From: Cytobacillus oceanisediminis
Lineage (GTDB): Bacteria > Bacillota > Bacilli > Bacillales > Cytobacillaceae
NCBI RefSeq assembly: GCF_022811925.1
Contig: NZ_CP065511.1
Coordinates: forward strand, 2,287,501-2,351,500
Direction: 5' to 3'
DNA length: 64,000 nt
How positions within the stretch are numbered: the first letter of the stretch is position 1; the number at the start of each line of letters is the position of its first letter. Made by a program: the position numbers and the translations under genes. Positions 25,794 through 33,228 of the stretch are shown here, piece after piece. The notes under the pieces are model-generated. The model was not told the origin of the DNA. It saw only the letters and a program-made list of their open reading frames with translations, and did not search any database.

Positions 25794-26590
25794 TGTCGGT
25801 TCTACGGATTTCTAATCTAGCCATAAAACATGGGGAAGAATATTTGGTGCGAAATATTGGTCTCTCTATCCAAGAAGGAGATTGGCTGGCGCTTATCGGT
25901 GAGAGCGGAAGCGGGAAAAGCATAACAGCTTCTTCTATTGGGGGCCTTCTCCCGCGAGACCTCAGCATTTCATCAGGCAGCATCCATATTGGGGACGTAA
26001 ATCTCGCTGACTTAAAGGAAAAAGAACGGCGGACCTATCGCGGGAAAGTCATTTCCTATATATTTCAAGATTATCAGGGAGCTTTCACTCCATTTATGAC
26101 CATAGGTGCTCAATTCGATGAAATGCTGAAAACGCATACGAAGGATTCCAAACAACAAAGAAAAGTAAGGGTCCTGGAATCATTAAGAAACGTAAATCTT
26201 CCTGAAGAAAGAGTGTATAAAAGCTACCCATTTCAGCTGAGCGGAGGGCAGCTGCAAAGGGCTGCCATCGCCATGGCGACGATATTGAAGCCGAAATTGC
26301 TTATTGCAGATGAACCGACCACCGCTCTTGACAGCATTACCGCAGCCCATGTTCTTCAGCTGCTTGCTGATCTGCAAAAGCAAACAAACTGCGCAGTTTT
26401 ATTTATTACACATGATTTGCGGCATGTAAGGAAATTCGCCAATAAGATGGCCGTCATGCGAAAGGGCCGGATTGTGGAATCGGGGAAAAAAACGGAGGTA
26501 CTCAAGCATCCGCAGCATGTCTATACGAAAGAATTGATAGCTGCAGTACTTTCTTTGAAGACGACGAAAGAACGATTGGCAACCATATAA
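25790..26590 (+). CDS. ABC transporter ATPase (NikD/CntD-like)
   Basis: A 266-residue ATPase. Walker A GESGSGKS is near residue 38, the Q-loop lies in YIFQDYQGAFTPF, the signature is LSGGQLQRAAIA near 149, Walker B LLIADEPTTALD near 170 and the switch His in FITHDLRH. It is the first of two ATPases that would form a heterodimer, as in Opp/Nik systems. ATG 25790 overlaps the permease stop; GGAGGCAG precedes it. Confidence 0.88.
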   Translation: MMSVLRISNLAIKHGEEYLVRNIGLSIQEGDWLALIGESGSGKSITASSIGGLLPRDLSISSGSIHIGDVNLADLKEKERRTYRGKVISYIFQDYQGAFTPFMTIGAQFDEMLKTHTKDSKQQRKVRVLESLRNVNLPEERVYKSYPFQLSGGQLQRAAIAMATILKPKLLIADEPTTALDSITAAHVLQLLADLQKQTNCAVLFITHDLRHVRKFANKMAVMRKGRIVESGKKTEVLKHPQHVYTKELIAAVLSLKTTKERLATI

Positions 26591-26605
26591 ATTAGGGGGG
26601 ATTAA

Positions 26606-27391
26606 ATGAGTATAGTTGGACCAGACGTGCTGGTGGCGAAGAATATAATAAAGCAGTATTCGTCTGGACAGAAAGCGGTCGATCAAGTATCTTTTATTTT
26701 AAAAAAAGACGAATGTCTGGGCATTGTCGGGGAGAGCGGGAGCGGGAAAAGCACATTGGCCAGGTGTCTCCTTGCATTGGAAAAAGTGGATCAGGGTGAA
26801 ATCTGGTTTAAGGATAAGACCTTGCATACGGCTAGTAAGGAGGATCTTCGCTCAATTAGAAGGGGAATCCAGGCTGTCTTTCAAAATCCTGCAGCCTCAC
26901 TAAATCCGAAACTGAGAATCATCGATTCGCTGATGGAGCCATTGGATTTTCAAAAGAGTATCCAGCCGTCGTTTTTAAAAGGAATTCGGCATCATCGTGA
27001 AAAGGCAGCAGAGCATTTGCTTGAGATGGTAAAGCTTCCATCCAAGTATCTTACCATTTATCCCCATGAATTAAGCGGGGGCGAAAAGCAGAGGGTTACG
27101 ATCGCCCGGGCGATAAGCATTGAGCCTTCGCTTATCATTCTTGATGAACCCACAGCGAGCCTTGATGTTTCAATTCAAGCTAAAATCTTGGATTTATTAA
27201 AAGCTCTTCAGCAGCAAATAGGCGTTTCCTATCTATTCATTTCGCATGATTTGGCTGCAGTGAACTTCATGAGCGACCGGATCATGGTGATGAAGCAAGG
27301 GAAAATAGTAGATGAATTCAGCAATTATGATTTATTTTCAGAGAAAAGGGATTCTTATACAAAGGAATTGCTTAATGTATTTGAAGGGTAA
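26606..27391 (+). CDS. ABC transporter ATPase (NikE/CntF-like)
   Basis: A 261-residue ATPase. Walker A GESGSGKST is near residue 44, the Q-loop lies in AVFQNPAASLNPKLRI, the signature is LSGGEKQRVTIA near 151, Walker B LIILDEPTASLDVS near 169, and SHDLAAV carries the switch His. It pairs with the ATPase upstream. ATG 26606 follows AGGGGGG. There are 16 bases after the previous gene and 11 before the MATE gene. Confidence 0.88.
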   Translation: MSIVGPDVLVAKNIIKQYSSGQKAVDQVSFILKKDECLGIVGESGSGKSTLARCLLALEKVDQGEIWFKDKTLHTASKEDLRSIRRGIQAVFQNPAASLNPKLRIIDSLMEPLDFQKSIQPSFLKGIRHHREKAAEHLLEMVKLPSKYLTIYPHELSGGEKQRVTIARAISIEPSLIILDEPTASLDVSIQAKILDLLKALQQQIGVSYLFISHDLAAVNFMSDRIMVMKQGKIVDEFSNYDLFSEKRDSYTKELLNVFEG

Positions 27392-27402
27392 GGGGGATTA
27401 AC

Positions 27403-28737
27403 ATGAATCATAAGGCATATCTCGCTTTGGCTATTCCACTCATTTTATCAACCATTACCACGCCATTATTGGGAGCCGTTGACACAGCGGTGGTGGGCCA
27501 GATGGAGGATCCTTCATACCTTGCTGCAGTTGCAGTAGGAACGATTATTTTTAATACAATGTATTGGCTGTTTGGATTTTTGCGGGTCAGCACATCCGGA
27601 TTTGCCGCCCAGGCTCATGGAGCAAAGGACGCGGAAGGAGGAATGCTGGCAATCGCCCGCCCATTCCTTATCGCTATTATAGCAGGAACGGTTTTGATTG
27701 CCCTCCAGTGGCCGATTATGCAGGTGTTCCTGCCGGTGTTAAGCCCGGATCAGCATGTACAGTCACTCGCGGATGATTATTTGCAGATTCGGATTTGGGG
27801 TGCGCCGTTTGCTCTCCTCAACTATGTCATTCTTGGCTGGCTGATGGGAATGTCTATGATCAAAATCTCTCTTTTTTTGCAAGTGTTGATGAATCTTATG
27901 AACATTGTGCTGGATATCCTCTTTGTATTTGGTTTTTCCTGGGGTGTTTCCGGTGTGGCAGCAGCGACTTTACTGTCAGAAATAACGGCTTTTACCATCG
28001 GATTGGTGATTGTTTGGAAAGCTTCTCCATTCAAAGGGACATTTCCATCCTTTCATAACGTGATTGACCCGTCGTCCTTCAAGAAAATGATGAAGGTGAA
28101 CAGGGATTTGTTTATCCGGACGGTTTGTTTGTTAACCGTTTTTAATTTATTTACTTCCAAAGGCGCTTCCTTTGGAACGGAAACCTTGGCTGCAAATGCC
28201 ATCCTGATCCAAATCCATTACGTCATGGCATATTTTTATGACGGCTTTGCCAATGCTTCCAGTATCATGACAGGAAAGGCAATTGGGTCAATGGATAAAT
28301 CTCTGTATCAGCAGACACTCAAGTTATCCATGCAGTGGGCAATATATTCCTCTATTATAATAGCTAGTGTCTACTATTTGCTTAATGATTACATCCTCCG
28401 GTTATTTACTACTATTCCAAGGATTATTGAAACGGCTCAAAGCTATGAAATTTGGTTAATCGTGTTTCCCCTTGCCGCAAGTTTTGGAATTGTTCTCTTT
28501 GGAGTTTTCACCGGTGCAACCGAAGCCGCGCCCATTCGTGATTCCATGCTTCTTGCCTTATCCATCTTTTTAATTGTTTATTTTCTGGTGGTGCCTGTCG
28601 CCGGAAACCATGGATTATGGCTTTCCTTCATTATTTTTAGTGCAGGGCGTTCTGTGTTTTTAGCTATATTTGTACCACGGTTAACAAGAAAATTGTTTCC
28701 AGGTAAAATGCCTGCCTCCGATTGCGTTATCACGTAA
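27403..28737 (+). CDS. MATE family efflux transporter (DinF-like)
   Basis: A 444-residue MATE exporter of the DinF branch with about 12 membrane spans. The N-terminus reads AIPLILSTITTPLLGAVDTAVVGQM, where the DTAVVG pattern is typical, and the second half repeats the fold. It is last in the operon, 11 bases after the ATPase and with its own AGGGGG site, so it shares the Zur boxes. Staphylopine systems export the metallophore through an MFS protein (CntE); a MATE in this slot would be an unusual counterpart. No metallophore synthase is nearby. Its last codons form the left arm of the terminator. Confidence 0.82.
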   Translation: MNHKAYLALAIPLILSTITTPLLGAVDTAVVGQMEDPSYLAAVAVGTIIFNTMYWLFGFLRVSTSGFAAQAHGAKDAEGGMLAIARPFLIAIIAGTVLIALQWPIMQVFLPVLSPDQHVQSLADDYLQIRIWGAPFALLNYVILGWLMGMSMIKISLFLQVLMNLMNIVLDILFVFGFSWGVSGVAAATLLSEITAFTIGLVIVWKASPFKGTFPSFHNVIDPSSFKKMMKVNRDLFIRTVCLLTVFNLFTSKGASFGTETLAANAILIQIHYVMAYFYDGFANASSIMTGKAIGSMDKSLYQQTLKLSMQWAIYSSIIIASVYYLLNDYILRLFTTIPRIIETAQSYEIWLIVFPLAASFGIVLFGVFTGATEAAPIRDSMLLALSIFLIVYFLVVPVAGNHGLWLSFIIFSAGRSVFLAIFVPRLTRKLFPGKMPASDCVIT

Positions 28738-28760
28738 AAGGGGGGCAGGCATTTTTTGCA
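28706..28760 (+). terminator. Terminator overlapping the end of the MATE gene
   Basis: AAATGCCTGCC (inside the final codons of the MATE gene) pairs with GGCAGGCATTT (28744-28754), followed by TTT. It ends the Zur-box operon. Confidence 0.8.
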
Positions 28761-28766
28761 TTGTGT

Positions 28767-29165
28767 TTAAAACATCCCATTCTCATTAGGCGATTCCTCT
28801 GGTATAGGCTGCCCTACATCCCAAAGTTCAGCAATCATGCCGTCTCGAAACCGAAAGATATGTACAACTGCACCTCCAAGATCCTCGCGGTTTTGCTTCA
28901 CATGGGAATGAACGGCAACTGTTTCATTCTCTTGAATCGCGAGTTTGACTTCAAGTATTTTGTTGGGGTTTTGCGCTGCATTCTCTTCCATCGCGAGCAT
29001 GAGTGAATCGGCATCGCCTCTGAAATAGGGGTTATGGTGTGAAAAATCTGTGCTGATGTAACGCTGGTAAGCTTCACGGACTTGGCCTGATGCTACGAGC
29101 TGCAGAAACGAAACGGCTTTTTCTTTCAGTGATAGGTTTGACGTCGATTGTTGCTCTGTGCTCAT
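28767..29165 (-). CDS. SnoaL-like / nuclear transport factor 2-like protein
   Basis: A 132-residue protein of the SnoaL-like (NTF2-fold) family. It shows KEKAVSFLQLVASGQVREAYQRY, FSHHNPYFRGDADSLMLAM, and a C-terminal HIFRFRDGMIAELWDVGQPIP, the usual closing strand pattern. Its activity is unknown; relatives are called putative ester cyclases. ATG 29165 is chosen because GAGAGG lies nine bases upstream, whereas ATG 29174 is only one base away. It faces the MATE gene and is monocistronic. Confidence 0.75.
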   Translation of the reverse strand: MSTEQQSTSNLSLKEKAVSFLQLVASGQVREAYQRYISTDFSHHNPYFRGDADSLMLAMEENAAQNPNKILEVKLAIQENETVAVHSHVKQNREDLGGAVVHIFRFRDGMIAELWDVGQPIPEESPNENGMF

Positions 29166-29336
29166 TTGAATCATCCTCTCATATTTTAGGTATTATTAAT
29201 TTTATTTGAAGTATAAGATATAGTTAAAATTATGACAATTACAAAATAAAAATATTAATGTGCAATGCGGATTTTTAATTAGTTAACAATTCATTTATGA
29301 TATATTTTAGAAAAAGTTACGAAGGAGGCAGTTAGC

Positions 29337-29789
29337 TTGAGTATCCATTTTGAAGTGAAAAGATTCATTCAGGTATCTGCATCAAATGCCTACAAAGGTT
29401 TAATCGATCTTGATTCGGCAAAGGACTGGATGCATGGTCTAGTTGGAATAGAGCGGGAGGATAGCGGGCCATTAAAAGTGGGGAGTCAGTGGAAAGAGAC
29501 AAGGAAAATGTTTGGAAAAGAAGCTGCTGAACATTTTGAAGTTGTCGAACTCGAGGAGCCCAATAAAATTGTGCTTCGCTGCGATGGAACAAAAGGAACA
29601 ACAGGCAAAGGAGAATTTATATTTACATACATAATCGCTTCAGAAGGTGATGATTCAGTAGTTACTTTACTCGGTGAGATTAAGGGACTCACAGGCTTTT
29701 CAAAATTGTTTGGAAAGATGATGGCTGGAGCCTTTAAGAAAGCCTGTGCGAAAGACTTGGATGCTTTAATAAACTATTTAGAAAAGTGA
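29337..29789 (+). CDS. SRPBCC family protein
   Basis: A 150-residue START-like/polyketide-cyclase fold protein. It shows VKRFIQVSASNAYKGLIDLDSAKDWMHG at the start, a central LKVGSQWKETRKMFGKEAAEHFEVVELE and a C-terminal helix LFGKMMAGAFKKACAKDLDALINYLE. Such domains bind hydrophobic ligands; no specific role is clear. The start is TTG 29337, nine bases after AAGGAGG. It lies 28 bases before the YdeI-like gene and is probably co-transcribed. Confidence 0.78.
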   Translation: MSIHFEVKRFIQVSASNAYKGLIDLDSAKDWMHGLVGIEREDSGPLKVGSQWKETRKMFGKEAAEHFEVVELEEPNKIVLRCDGTKGTTGKGEFIFTYIIASEGDDSVVTLLGEIKGLTGFSKLFGKMMAGAFKKACAKDLDALINYLEK

Positions 29790-29817
29790 AAGTAATAATT
29801 AAAAGGAGTAGTATGTT

Positions 29818-30468
29818 ATGTCAATCATTGATAAATTAAAGCTTAATAAATATAATAATTTGGCTGTGCTCAACCAGCCAAGTGACTATGCTGTATTTAA
29901 TGAATACAAAACCACTTTATCAGGTGAGCATGATGCAATCTTCATCTTTGTGGAAACCCTTGATGAAATGACAGAGTTTATCCGAAAAGTGATCACTGAG
30001 GAGCAGCTGCTCGAAAAAGGATATTTATTTTTCGCTTATCCTAAAAAAGGGAATAAACGGTATGATACATACGTTCATAGGGATGATATTTTTCCGGCAA
30101 TGAAAGTGGGAGAAGATGGGTATGTGGAAAATAGCGATGTGAAATTCTCGCGGATGGTGAGTATGGATGATGTCTTTACGGTTGTTGGATTGAAGCGTGA
30201 AAAGAAGAAGGAGAAAAAATCATCCGCTCCTAGTCAATGTGTGGCTGATTACGAAAATAACGTGAATGATATTGAAAAGATTTTAGCAGACTACCCCAAT
30301 GAATTGAAATTTTATCTGGAACTGACACCGGGTTATCAAAGAGATTGGGCGCGTTATATCTTTTCTGTTAAGCAGCAGAAAACCCGTGAGAAGCGAGAAG
30401 CGCAGATGGTGGAAATCTTAGCACAAGGGTATAAATCGGTTGATTTGTTTAGGCAGAAGAAGAAATAA
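29818..30468 (+). CDS. YdeI/OmpD-associated family protein
   Basis: A 216-residue protein. The N-terminal part (residues about 1-125) is a DUF3052-like domain: KLNKYNNLAVLNQPSDYAVF, then FVETLDEMTEFI. The C-terminal part is the YdeI/OmpD-associated signature LTPGYQRDWARYIFSVKQQKTREKR (residues about 172-196). Function is unknown. ATG 29818 follows AAAGGAG. It forms a pair with the SRPBCC gene, a common stress-related partner in Firmicutes, though that link is inference. Confidence 0.75.
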   Translation: MSIIDKLKLNKYNNLAVLNQPSDYAVFNEYKTTLSGEHDAIFIFVETLDEMTEFIRKVITEEQLLEKGYLFFAYPKKGNKRYDTYVHRDDIFPAMKVGEDGYVENSDVKFSRMVSMDDVFTVVGLKREKKKEKKSSAPSQCVADYENNVNDIEKILADYPNELKFYLELTPGYQRDWARYIFSVKQQKTREKREAQMVEILAQGYKSVDLFRQKKK

Positions 30469-30505
30469 TAAAGGGATAGATACATTAAAAAAACAATACA
30501 GCAAA

Positions 30506-30542
30506 GCAAAGGGACAATTCTAAGTTAGAATTGTCCCTTTGC
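30506..30542. repeat. 37-bp near-perfect palindrome, terminator-like
   Basis: Two 17-base arms (GCAAAGGGACAATTCTA and its complement) around a 3-base loop. It lies 38 bases after the YdeI-like gene and could terminate it, but no T-run follows on the plus strand. It may be a palindromic repeat used as a terminator. Confidence 0.65.
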
Positions 30543-30666
30543 TTATTTATGTAATTTTCAATGTCATTGTGCATACATTTTTGAATTAACGTTTTATACA
30601 GCAATTGCGTTTTCAGTTTTTAGAAAGGTACTTGATATATAAGGAACTAAAATAAAAACTTATTAC

Positions 30667-30712
30667 TTGAATTTTTAGTCAATTCTGAATAATATATATT
30701 CATAATTGACTA
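30667..30712 (+). promoter_or_regulatory. Promoter and inverted-repeat operator of the activator gene
   Basis: TTGAAT, a 17-base spacer and TAATAT form a weak sigma-A promoter. It overlaps an inverted repeat with arms TAGTCAATT and AATTGACTA (30676-30712). The same TAGTCA half-site recurs at 32069-32086 before the target operon, so the activator probably binds here and controls itself. Confidence 0.55.
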
Positions 30713-30722
30713 GGGGATATAA

Positions 30723-32072
30723 ATGAGTCTATTAAAAAGTCCAGAATTGCTTGTTGAACACATTATTAATCATTCATTTGATGAAATTTTTGTGACAGAT
30801 GCATCAGGAAATGTTCTGTTTGCAAGTTCTAGTTTTAAAAATTTATTTGGAATTCAAGCGGAGGAAATAATTAATCAGAATGTTTTTGTTTTAGAAGAAA
30901 AAGGCATCCTTTCTCCTTCGGTTACCGGAAAAGTTTTGAAAACAAAAAACAGAGAAACGATTATTCAAGAAACAAGGCTTGGCCGAAAGCTAGTAGTCTC
31001 AGCTTATCCAGTTGTCGGCCCAAATGGTGAGATGCATGGCGCCCTAAGTTTCTCAAGAGATATTACTGAGCTCGATTATTTAAAAAGAACGAATGAACAA
31101 GTTGCAAAAACGATTCAACTCTATGAGAAAGAGCTGGAAATAATGAGAAATAAACAAAATCATTTAAGACCAACAAAAAATAAAAAAATGGAACAGGTCT
31201 ATAACATTGTAAATAAGGTATCTACACTTGATGTCACTGTCCTTTTGGAAGGAGAATCGGGAGTAGGGAAAAATCATTTTGCCCAGATTATACATCAGAC
31301 TTCAGATAGAAAAGAGCATCCCTTTATTGAAGTGAATTGCGGAGCCATACCAGAATCTTTAATAGAATCAGAGTTATTTGGCTATGAAGAAGGGGCATTT
31401 ACCGGAGCCAAAAAAGGCGGGAGAAAGGGCTACTTCGAATCAGCGGCCAAGGGCACGATTTTTCTTGATGAAATCGCAGAATTGCCAATAAATTTGCAAG
31501 TAAAGCTGTTGTCAGTTCTCCAAAATAGATCCATTCAGCGTGTAGGAGGCAACTCAAAAATAAATCTGGATTGCAGAATTATTTGTGCCTCTAATCAGGA
31601 CCTTCAAAGTTTGATTAAGCAAAAAAAGTTTCGAGAAGATTTATATTACAGAATTAATGTTATAAAAGTCTTCATACCTCCTTTAAGGGAAAGGCGTGAG
31701 GACATTGCTCCATTGGTTTATGATTTGGCTGAGGAATTCAATGAAAAGTACCGAATGAATAAACAGTTCACTCCACAAATGATGACGTGGATTTGCAGAC
31801 AAGAGTGGCCTGGTAACATCCGAGAGCTTAGAAATTTCATAGAAAGGACCTTAATTACTTCGAATAATAACCATATTGATTTAGACCAAATTGGTATTGA
31901 TCTGCCATTGGGAGGAGAACTGACATTAGATCAGTACATGGAAATGATCGAAGAGGAACTAATTGTACGTATGTACAAGAAGTTTCCCAGCAGTGTAAAG
32001 TTGGCAAAAAGATTAGGGATTAGTCAATCAAAGGCAAATAGAAAAATAAATAAATATGTGAAAAAAGCCTAG
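30723..32072 (+). CDS. PAS-domain sigma-54-dependent activator
   Basis: A 449-residue enhancer-binding protein. A PAS sensor spans residues about 10-120 (DEIFVTDASGNVLFASSSF, closing with GALSFSRDITE). The AAA+ domain has Walker A GESGVGKN near 179 (Asn replaces the usual Ser/Thr), the sigma-54 contact loop GAFTGA near 222 and Walker B GTIFLDEIAEL. A C-terminal helix-turn-helix reads SSVKLAKRLGISQSKANRKI. It should activate the ureohydrolase-transporter unit behind the sigma-54 promoter at 32117. The signal sensed by PAS is unknown. ATG 30723 follows AGGGGAT. Confidence 0.9.
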   Translation: MSLLKSPELLVEHIINHSFDEIFVTDASGNVLFASSSFKNLFGIQAEEIINQNVFVLEEKGILSPSVTGKVLKTKNRETIIQETRLGRKLVVSAYPVVGPNGEMHGALSFSRDITELDYLKRTNEQVAKTIQLYEKELEIMRNKQNHLRPTKNKKMEQVYNIVNKVSTLDVTVLLEGESGVGKNHFAQIIHQTSDRKEHPFIEVNCGAIPESLIESELFGYEEGAFTGAKKGGRKGYFESAAKGTIFLDEIAELPINLQVKLLSVLQNRSIQRVGGNSKINLDCRIICASNQDLQSLIKQKKFREDLYYRINVIKVFIPPLRERREDIAPLVYDLAEEFNEKYRMNKQFTPQMMTWICRQEWPGNIRELRNFIERTLITSNNNHIDLDQIGIDLPLGGELTLDQYMEMIEEELIVRMYKKFPSSVKLAKRLGISQSKANRKINKYVKKA

Positions 32073-32086
32073 TCACGAATGACTAG
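32069..32086. promoter_or_regulatory. Candidate enhancer (UAS) of the activator
   Basis: A perfect palindrome CTAGTCA-CGAA-TGACTAG that overlaps the activator's stop codon and lies about 60 bases upstream of the expected start of transcription. It shares the TAGTCA half-site with the repeat at 30676-30712. Confidence 0.6.
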
Positions 32087-32116
32087 ATATTTTTCTGAAA
32101 ACGGTCTTCCTGGCGT

Positions 32117-32133
32117 TGGCATGAAAGTTGCAT
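32117..32133 (+). promoter_or_regulatory. Sigma-54 (-24/-12) promoter
   Basis: TGGCAT, five bases, TTGCAT. The spacing and both GG and GC elements match the sigma-54 consensus TGGCAC-N5-TTGCA. It drives the ureohydrolase gene 46 bases downstream. Confidence 0.85.
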
Positions 32134-32178
32134 TACTAATAACTAGGCAGTATATCTTTATTCCTAGGAGGATCGCTT

Positions 32179-33168
32179 ATGTCTAATCCATATGAAAAAC
32201 AAGTTTTAAACCTTCCATTCACAGGTATTTGCTCTTTCGGAAAATATCCAATCTGTACCAACCTTGATGATCTATCTGCAGATGTTGCTGTGATTGGTGT
32301 CCCTTATGATATGGGGACTCAATGGAAATCAGGTACAAGAATGGGCCCGCGGGGAATTAGGGAAGGCTCTACGTTATATAGTTTTGGGCTAGAAGGGGCA
32401 TATGATATCGAAAAGGACATTATGTATTTGGGACCAGATTGCAAAGTTGTCGATTGCGGAGATGTAGATATGGTTCATGGTGATTTGGAACAATGCTTCG
32501 ATAACGTCGAAAAATCGATTCGGAAAATAGTTTCTAAAGGGACTATGCCGGTTGTCTTAGGCGGTGACCACTCTATAAGCATTCCTGTAGGCAGAGCATT
32601 GGACTCACTTGGCCCCGTCCACATAATTCATATTGATGCGCACATGGACTGGGCAGATCACAGATCAGGGCAAAGATATGGGCATGGAAGTTCACTTCGG
32701 AGATTAGCGGAAATGGATCACGTCGATAAAATTTTTCAGTTAGGGATCCGTGGTATTAGCAGCAGCAAGAAAGAAGATGTTGATGCAGCAAGAGAATATG
32801 GAAGTGTGATCCTTTCACCAAGACAGATGCGCAAAATGGGCATTGACTCGATAATAGACTTAATTCCAAAAGGTGAAAATTATTATGTGACCATTGATAT
32901 AGATGGTCTTGATCCATCACTTGCACCAGGGACAGGCACACCATCGCCTGGAGGTTTATTTTACGATGAAGTGAATGAGCTAATAGAGGGAGTTGCGAAA
33001 AGAGGAAATGTAATCGGTTTTGATTTAGTAGAGGTATCCCCGCCTTACGACCCTACAGGGATAACTAGTCAAGTAGGTGCAAGAATAGTTCTTGATTTTA
33101 TTAGTTTTATCTTAAAAGAGAGAGAAAAAAGCGGCAAGTCAGCAGTACAGTTAAGCAGGACCAATTAA
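32179..33168 (+). CDS. Ureohydrolase (agmatinase / guanidino-acid hydrolase family)
   Basis: A 329-residue arginase-fold enzyme that splits a guanidino compound into urea and an amine. The binuclear manganese (or nickel) site is intact: GGDHS near residue 132, IDAHMDWAD near 154, and DIDGLDPS near 237. Family members act on agmatine, guanidinobutyrate, guanidinopropionate or guanidine; the sequence alone does not decide. Sigma-54 control and a partner transporter suggest use of an external nitrogen source rather than polyamine synthesis. ATG 32179 follows TAGGAGG. Confidence 0.85.
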   Translation: MSNPYEKQVLNLPFTGICSFGKYPICTNLDDLSADVAVIGVPYDMGTQWKSGTRMGPRGIREGSTLYSFGLEGAYDIEKDIMYLGPDCKVVDCGDVDMVHGDLEQCFDNVEKSIRKIVSKGTMPVVLGGDHSISIPVGRALDSLGPVHIIHIDAHMDWADHRSGQRYGHGSSLRRLAEMDHVDKIFQLGIRGISSSKKEDVDAAREYGSVILSPRQMRKMGIDSIIDLIPKGENYYVTIDIDGLDPSLAPGTGTPSPGGLFYDEVNELIEGVAKRGNVIGFDLVEVSPPYDPTGITSQVGARIVLDFISFILKEREKSGKSAVQLSRTN

Positions 33169-33181
33169 TTTTGGGATAGAA

Positions 33182-33201
33182 GGAGGAGGTTTACCTCCTC
33201 C
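33182..33201 (+). other. Intercistronic hairpin
   Basis: GGAGGAGGT pairs perfectly with ACCTCCTCC around TT, between the ureohydrolase and transporter genes. No T-run follows, so it is not a terminator. It may protect the upstream message or adjust the ratio of the two proteins. Confidence 0.6.
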
Positions 33202-33228
33202 GGAAAAATACTCTCGGAGGTGACTTGC

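Noticed and set aside
25790..27391. Oligopeptide (Opp) identity for the ABC importer
   Set aside because: Opp and Nik/Cnt importers share the same ATPase and permease folds. The Zur boxes and the receptor's character favour a metal-complex role, though peptides cannot be fully excluded.
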